From the NCBI GenBank assembly GCA_024635735.1, contig JAGXII010000157.1, forward strand, positions 1-9,707: a stretch of 9,707 bases of DNA, written 5' to 3'. The position numbers and the translations under genes are program-made. Positions within the stretch are counted from its first letter, which is position 1; every line of letters starts with the position of its first letter. Source of the DNA: Christiangramia sp. (GTDB lineage: Bacteria; Bacteroidota; Bacteroidia; Flavobacteriales; Flavobacteriaceae). The notes under the pieces were generated by a model. It did not search any database. It was not told the DNA's origin and saw only the letters and a list, made by a program, of their open reading frames with translations. Below, in pieces: positions 6,197-9,707 of this stretch.

Positions 6197-7348
6197 ATGA
6201 AAAAAATTACACTTCTTTTAGTTGGAATAATTTTAGTTTCAAATTATTGCCTCACTGCACAGGAACAAAGAGATAGAGTTATTACTACAGCTGTTCCTTT
6301 TCTTTTGGTCGCTGCCGATGCTCGTGCAGCAGGAATGGGTGACCAGGGAGTGGCAACCTCTCCAGATGTTTTTTCTCAACAATGGAACCCGGCAAAATAT
6401 GCTTTTACTTCCAGAGAAAATGGTGTTGCAGTTTCCTACACTCCTTATTTAAGTGAAATTGTAAATGATATTTTCCTGGGGAGTCTTAACTATTTTCACA
6501 GGATTGACGATCGAAGTGCGGTGGCATCCAGCCTTCGTTACTTCAGTCTTGGATCTATCGAGACAAGAGGAAGTTTTGAAGAAACTCCTATTCTTGTAAA
6601 TCCTAATGAACTTACTTTTGACCTTTCCTATTCTCTTAGATTAAGCGATGATTTTTCTATGGCTGTGGCCGGTAGATATCTGAGGTCTGATCTTGGTTTA
6701 CAGGATAATGAAGATCTAGGTGCGGCTTCCACTTTTGGTGTAGATGTGGCCGCTTATTATCAAAGTCCGGAAATTACGATGAGTAATTTTGACGGGAGAT
6801 GGAGACTTGGTGCGAGCATTAGTAATATTGGCCCAAAAATGAAATATGATGATGCTGGTCAGGAAAACTTTATTCCTACTAACCTTAAAGCAGGTGGCAG
6901 TTTCGATTTTATCTTTGATATAGATAACCGGTTGGGTACTTATGTTGAATTCAATAAACTTTTAGTGCCGACTCCACAAGATTTTGACGGGGACGGAGAT
7001 ATTGATGCGGAAGATGATCAGCAATATAATAGTATAGGCTCTATTGAAGGTGTTTTCAAATCTTTTGGAGATGCGCCTGATGGTTTTTCTGAGGAATTAA
7101 AAGAATTTACCTGGGCTTTAGGAGCTGAATACTGGTATCAGGAAAAATTTGCTTTAAGAGGTGGTTACTTCAATGAAAGTGATCAAAAAGGATTTAGAAA
7201 ATTCTTCTCTTTAGGAGCAGGTTTTGCTTATCAGAATGTAATTATAGATGCCTCCTATTTATTTTCAACTTCTTCAGTGCCAAGTCCGCTGGAGGGAACG
7301 TTGAGATTTGGTCTCAGCTTTAATTTTGGAGATAGTTACGCAGATTAA
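6197..7348 (+). CDS. porV: Type IX secretion outer-membrane protein PorV
   Basis: A 383-residue outer-membrane beta-barrel of the PorV (LptO) family. PorV binds C-terminal-domain cargo leaving the SprA translocon and delivers it to the PorU attachment complex at the cell surface. A signal peptide with cleavage after A21 (LTA-QEQ) precedes the characteristic stretch TTAVPFLLVAADARAAGMGDQGVATSPD, followed by alternating strands of FadL-like type and an aromatic-rich C-terminus, FRFGLSFNFG. Residues 262-273 (DFDGDGDIDAED) form an EF-hand/dockerin-like calcium loop inside a surface loop after NKLLVPTPQ. Length is normal. gldJ diverges upstream and cdd follows after 80 bases with its own predicted promoter. 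PorU, adjacent to PorV in F. johnsoniae and Porphyromonas gingivalis, is absent from this interval. Confidence 0.93.
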   Translation: MKKITLLLVGIILVSNYCLTAQEQRDRVITTAVPFLLVAADARAAGMGDQGVATSPDVFSQQWNPAKYAFTSRENGVAVSYTPYLSEIVNDIFLGSLNYFHRIDDRSAVASSLRYFSLGSIETRGSFEETPILVNPNELTFDLSYSLRLSDDFSMAVAGRYLRSDLGLQDNEDLGAASTFGVDVAAYYQSPEITMSNFDGRWRLGASISNIGPKMKYDDAGQENFIPTNLKAGGSFDFIFDIDNRLGTYVEFNKLLVPTPQDFDGDGDIDAEDDQQYNSIGSIEGVFKSFGDAPDGFSEELKEFTWALGAEYWYQEKFALRGGYFNESDQKGFRKFFSLGAGFAYQNVIIDASYLFSTSSVPSPLEGTLRFGLSFNFGDSYAD

Positions 7349-7381
7349 CCTTCCGAAATCTTAAAAATATCTTATTAGTAA

Positions 7382-7411
7382 TTGAATCCGGAATGGTTTC
7401 TCTTACCTTGA
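7382..7411 (+). promoter_or_regulatory. Predicted cdd promoter
   Basis: TTG (7382-7384) and TACCTTGA (7404-7411) are separated by 19 bases, the same spacing as in the predicted gldJ promoter. The start codon lies 17 bases further on. The -7 box is one T short of TAnnTTTG, so this is a fair rather than perfect match. Confidence 0.5.
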
Positions 7412-7428
7412 ATTTTCAATAAAATTAT

Positions 7429-7911
7429 ATGAAACCACTTACTATTACTTCCAGACTGGAAGTATATGAATCGCTCGATGAAATTCCGCCGGCTATTCAG
7501 GATTTGATGAAAAGCGCCATTAAAGTAAGGGATAATGCTTATGCACCTTATTCTTTATTTAAAGTGGGTGCGGCTCTTCTTCTGGATAATGATGAAATCG
7601 TGGTAGGAAGTAATCAGGAAAATGCTTCTTATCCTTCAGGACTTTGTGCAGAAAGAACTGCGGTCTTTGCAGCTGGTGCACAATACCCCGGGAGTCATAT
7701 ATTAAAAATTGCCATTTCCGCGAAATCCATGAAACATAAGGTGGTCTCTCCCGTGCCGCCATGCGGGGCTTGCCGACAGGCTTTAGTGGAATATGAAGTG
7801 AAGCAGGAGGAGCCAATTGAGATCTATTTTATGGGTGAAACCGGAAAAGTTGTCAAGGCTGAATCTGTGAAGGATTTGCTTCCGCTGGTATTTGATAATT
7901 CCTGTCTATAA
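7429..7911 (+). CDS. cdd: Cytidine deaminase
   Basis: A 160-residue cytoplasmic zinc enzyme of pyrimidine salvage that converts cytidine and deoxycytidine to uridine and deoxyuridine. The active-site motifs are plain: YAPYSLFKVGAAL (38-50), substrate-binding NQENASYPSG (62-71), C73-A-E75 with the zinc cysteine and proton-shuttling glutamate, and P111-C-G-A-C115-R-Q with the other two zinc cysteines. Three cysteine ligands indicate the homotetrameric class, whose size (about 130-160 residues) it fits, with a short N-terminal extension of roughly 20 residues. It sits between porV and pdhA; that order is common in flavobacteria and says nothing about a shared pathway. Confidence 0.96.
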   Translation: MKPLTITSRLEVYESLDEIPPAIQDLMKSAIKVRDNAYAPYSLFKVGAALLLDNDEIVVGSNQENASYPSGLCAERTAVFAAGAQYPGSHILKIAISAKSMKHKVVSPVPPCGACRQALVEYEVKQEEPIEIYFMGETGKVVKAESVKDLLPLVFDNSCL

Positions 7912-7940
7912 GGTTTTCGTGATTTTTTGCTTTAAAACTG

Positions 7941-7971
7941 TTTTCGTTTCTTATCGAAAATAGTATTTTTG
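7941..7971 (+). promoter_or_regulatory. Predicted pdhA promoter with overlapping dyad
   Basis: TATTTTTG (7964-7971) matches TAnnTTTG. The -33 region lies in TTTTCG (7941-7946), which is the left arm of a dyad TTTTCG-N8-CGAAAA ending at 7960. The predicted leader to the pdhA ATG is about 45 bases. The dyad fills the promoter spacer and could be an operator; that is inference. Confidence 0.4.
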
Positions 7972-8022
7972 TTATCCGCTTGGCAAAACCAATCTGTCTG
8001 GCCCTTAAAATAAAGATTTTAG

Positions 8023-9024
8023 ATGAAGAAAATTACAAAAGCCACGTATTTAAAGTGGTACGAGGATATGCTTTTTTGGCGCAAATTTGAAGATAAGCTA
8101 GCGCAGGTCTATATCCAGCAGAAGGTAAGAGGTTTTTTACATTTATATAATGGTCAGGAAGCCATATTGGCTGGAGAGTTGCATGCCATGGATCTCGAAA
8201 AAGATCGTATGATCACCGCTTATCGTAATCACGTTCAGCCAATCGGAATGGGAGTGGATCCTAAAAGAGTAATGGCTGAGTTATATGGTAAGAAAACAGG
8301 AACTTCAATGGGTCTTGGAGGTTCTATGCACATCTTCGCCAAAGAACATAGATTCTATGGAGGTCATGGAATCGTAGGAGGGCAGATTCCTCTGGGTGCC
8401 GGACTCGCATTTGCAGATAAATATTTTAAGAGAGATTCAGTTACCCTTACTTTTATGGGTGATGGTGCCGTAAGACAGGGATCACTTCACGAAACCTTGA
8501 ATATGGCTGTAAACTGGAATCTTCCGGTTGTATTCTGTGTAGAGAATAACGGTTATGCAATGGGAACTTCTGTTGCCCGTACTTCTAAAGATACAGAGAT
8601 ATGGAAGTTAGGTAATGGGTATGAGATGCCATGTGGGCCTGTAGATGCGATGGATCCTGTGAAGGTTGCTGAAGCATTCGATGAGGCGATTACCAGAGCG
8701 AGAAAAGGAAATGGTCCAACCTTCCTTGAATTGAAAACATATCGTTACAGAGGTCATTCTATGAGTGATGCTCAAAAGTATCGTACCAAGGATGAAGTTG
8801 CGGAATATCAGAAACTGGATCCTATATCTAAGGTGCGTGATTTAATTAAGGAGAAGAAATACGCTTCAGAAAAAGAATTAAAGGAGATAGATAAACGCGT
8901 TAAAGAGAAAGTTTTAGAATGTGAGAAATTCGCAGATGAATCTGATTTTCCGGATAAGAATATTATGTATGACGTTGTTTACGAACAGGAGAATTATCCT
9001 TTTCTAGCACATAAATTAGACTAA
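8023..9024 (+). CDS. pdhA: Pyruvate dehydrogenase E1 component, alpha subunit
   Basis: A 333-residue thiamine-diphosphate enzyme subunit that, with E1 beta, decarboxylates pyruvate and passes the acetyl group to the lipoyl domains of E2. The ThDP/magnesium motif is complete: G146-D-G148 ... N175-N176 (ENNGYAMGT). Other alpha-subunit markers are FLHLYNGQEAI near residues 38-48, the glycine-rich GGSMHIF and GGHGIVGGQIPLGAG, and the RGHSMSDAQKYR loop that covers the active site. The start gives the usual N-terminus, ending in a helix YEDMLFWRKFEDKL. The stop is followed after 3 bases by the E2 start codon, so the two are translationally close. The beta subunit gene is not next to it; in flavobacteria pdhB is normally elsewhere. 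A 2-oxoisovalerate or acetoin E1 is a less likely alternative. Confidence 0.95.
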   Translation: MKKITKATYLKWYEDMLFWRKFEDKLAQVYIQQKVRGFLHLYNGQEAILAGELHAMDLEKDRMITAYRNHVQPIGMGVDPKRVMAELYGKKTGTSMGLGGSMHIFAKEHRFYGGHGIVGGQIPLGAGLAFADKYFKRDSVTLTFMGDGAVRQGSLHETLNMAVNWNLPVVFCVENNGYAMGTSVARTSKDTEIWKLGNGYEMPCGPVDAMDPVKVAEAFDEAITRARKGNGPTFLELKTYRYRGHSMSDAQKYRTKDEVAEYQKLDPISKVRDLIKEKKYASEKELKEIDKRVKEKVLECEKFADESDFPDKNIMYDVVYEQENYPFLAHKLD

Positions 9025-9027
9025 ACT

Positions 9028-9707
9028 ATGGCAGAAGTTATCAAAATGCCACGTTTGAGCGATACCATGGAAGAAGGTACCGTCGCAAAGTGGCTGAAAA
9101 AAAAGGGAGATAAAGTAGAAGAAGGTGATATTCTGGCCGAGATCGAAACCGATAAAGCCACGATGGAATTTGAATCCTTTTATGAAGGTACTTTACTTCA
9201 TATTGGTGTTGAAGAAGGAGACGGTGCACCGGTTGATGAATTACTAGCCATAATAGGTGAAGAAGGAGAAGATATTTCTGATCTTATTAGTGGAGGCGGA
9301 AGTGATACTGCCGATAAATCTAAAGAATCTGGAAAAGAAGAAAAATCCGAAGAAGCAGAAGAGTCTTCAGATGAAGCTAATGGAGAAGTTCCGGAGGGAG
9401 TTGAAATTATCAACATGCCGCGTTTAAGCGATACCATGGAAGAGGGAACTGTGGCTGCCTGGCTAAAGAAAGAAGGAGATAAAGTAGAAGAAGGAGATAT
9501 TCTGGCTGAAATCGAGACCGATAAAGCTACCATGGAATTCGAATCTTTTTATACGGGTACGCTTTTGAAAATTGGAATCCAGGAAGGTGAATCTGCAAAA
9601 GTAGACAGTCTGCTTGCTATTATTGGCCCCGAAGGGACCGATGTTTCAAAAATATCTATTTCCGGAGGAGCTGAAAAAAGCAAAAAATCAACTGCTGAGC
9701 CTAAAGC
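9028..9707 (+). CDS. pdhC: Pyruvate dehydrogenase E2 (dihydrolipoamide acetyltransferase), 5' part
   Basis: The frame opens at ATG 9028, three bases after the pdhA stop, and stays open to the window end (226 complete codons). E2 carries the acetyl group from E1 to CoA on swinging lipoyl arms. Two complete lipoyl domains are visible, at about residues 2-80 and 125-204, each with MPRLSDTMEEGT and the modified lysine in ETDKAT (K43 and K166). They are joined by a Ser/Glu/Lys-rich linker of about 45 residues, unlike the Ala/Pro-rich linkers of enterobacteria. A second basic linker begins near residue 207 (SGGAEKSKKSTAEPK). The E1/E3-binding domain and the catalytic acyltransferase domain must lie beyond the window. 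A 2-oxoglutarate or branched-chain E2 is unlikely given the pdhA neighbour. Confidence 0.93.
   Translation, partial: MAEVIKMPRLSDTMEEGTVAKWLKKKGDKVEEGDILAEIETDKATMEFESFYEGTLLHIGVEEGDGAPVDELLAIIGEEGEDISDLISGGGSDTADKSKESGKEEKSEEAEESSDEANGEVPEGVEIINMPRLSDTMEEGTVAAWLKKEGDKVEEGDILAEIETDKATMEFESFYTGTLLKIGIQEGESAKVDSLLAIIGPEGTDVSKISISGGAEKSKKSTAEPK
9046..9627 (+). repeat. In-frame duplication of the lipoyl-domain coding sequence
   Basis: Copy 1 (9046-9258) and copy 2 (9415-9627) are offset by 369 bases (123 codons) and align without gaps over 71 codons. In the best-conserved 75-base stretch around the lipoyl lysine (from 9106 and from 9475) I count eight differences, all at synonymous third positions. 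Confidence 0.85.

Noticed and set aside
7559..7816. Open frame of 85 codons on the minus strand inside cdd
   Set aside because: It lies wholly antisense to a gene with complete zinc and catalytic motifs and shows no domain or signal of its own.
9198..9533. Open frame of 111 codons on the minus strand, Ser/Pro-rich
   Set aside because: It is antisense to the E2 lipoyl domains; its Ser/Phe/Pro-rich make-up is the mirror of GAA- and GGA-rich codons in the real gene.
9046..9627. Lipoyl-domain duplication as an assembly artefact
   Set aside because: The copies differ at many silent sites and have different flanking linkers, so they are genuine separate sequences; tandem lipoyl domains are normal in E2.
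1..9707. Mobile elements, CRISPR arrays, tRNA or rRNA genes, phage or defence genes
   Set aside because: None was seen; codon use and gene content look uniform and chromosomal throughout, and the window is largely a known core locus.

Overview
The window reads as chromosomal core DNA of a member of the Bacteroidota, most likely a marine-type Flavobacteriaceae. The evidence is AT-rich intergenic DNA, GldJ and PorV (found only in lineages with type IX secretion), acidic residues near the lipidated cysteine of lipoproteins, and several promoters of the Bacteroidota form (TTG, about 19 bases, TAnnTTTG). The gldJ / porV / cdd / pdhA / pdhC order is familiar from flavobacteria. A genus such as Gramella/Christiangramia is plausible from the protein sequences, but that is an impression, not a database result.

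Region 1 (1-972): an exported sugar isomerase/epimerase-like TIM-barrel protein, closed by a clear rho-independent terminator. Region 2 (1028-2625): two small lipoproteins of unknown function in tandem, a double hairpin, and then a lipoprotein signal peptidase (LspA). The two lipoproteins would be substrates of this kind of enzyme. Region 3 (2731-5778, minus strand): gldJ followed by murF, with a strong terminator between them that ends only 13 bases before the murF start codon. Region 4 (5779-6196): a 418-base divergent intergenic region between gldJ and porV, holding promoters for both and a 14/15-base direct repeat. Region 5 (6197-9707, plus strand): porV, cdd, pdhA and the first 226 codons of pdhC (pyruvate dehydrogenase E2), which runs off the window.

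Functionally, GldJ (outer-membrane-associated lipoprotein of the gliding/type IX machinery) and PorV (outer-membrane shuttle protein for type IX cargo) belong to one system. MurF, Cdd and PdhA/PdhC are housekeeping enzymes of cell-wall synthesis, pyrimidine salvage and central carbon metabolism.

No mobile element, CRISPR array, tRNA or rRNA is visible, and I do not see a clear new defence or biosynthetic system. The points most worth a second look are the absence of porU between gldJ and porV, the repeated 15-mer in that gap, the terminator pressed against the start of murF, an EF-hand-like calcium loop inside PorV, and the LspA gene placed after two orphan lipoproteins.
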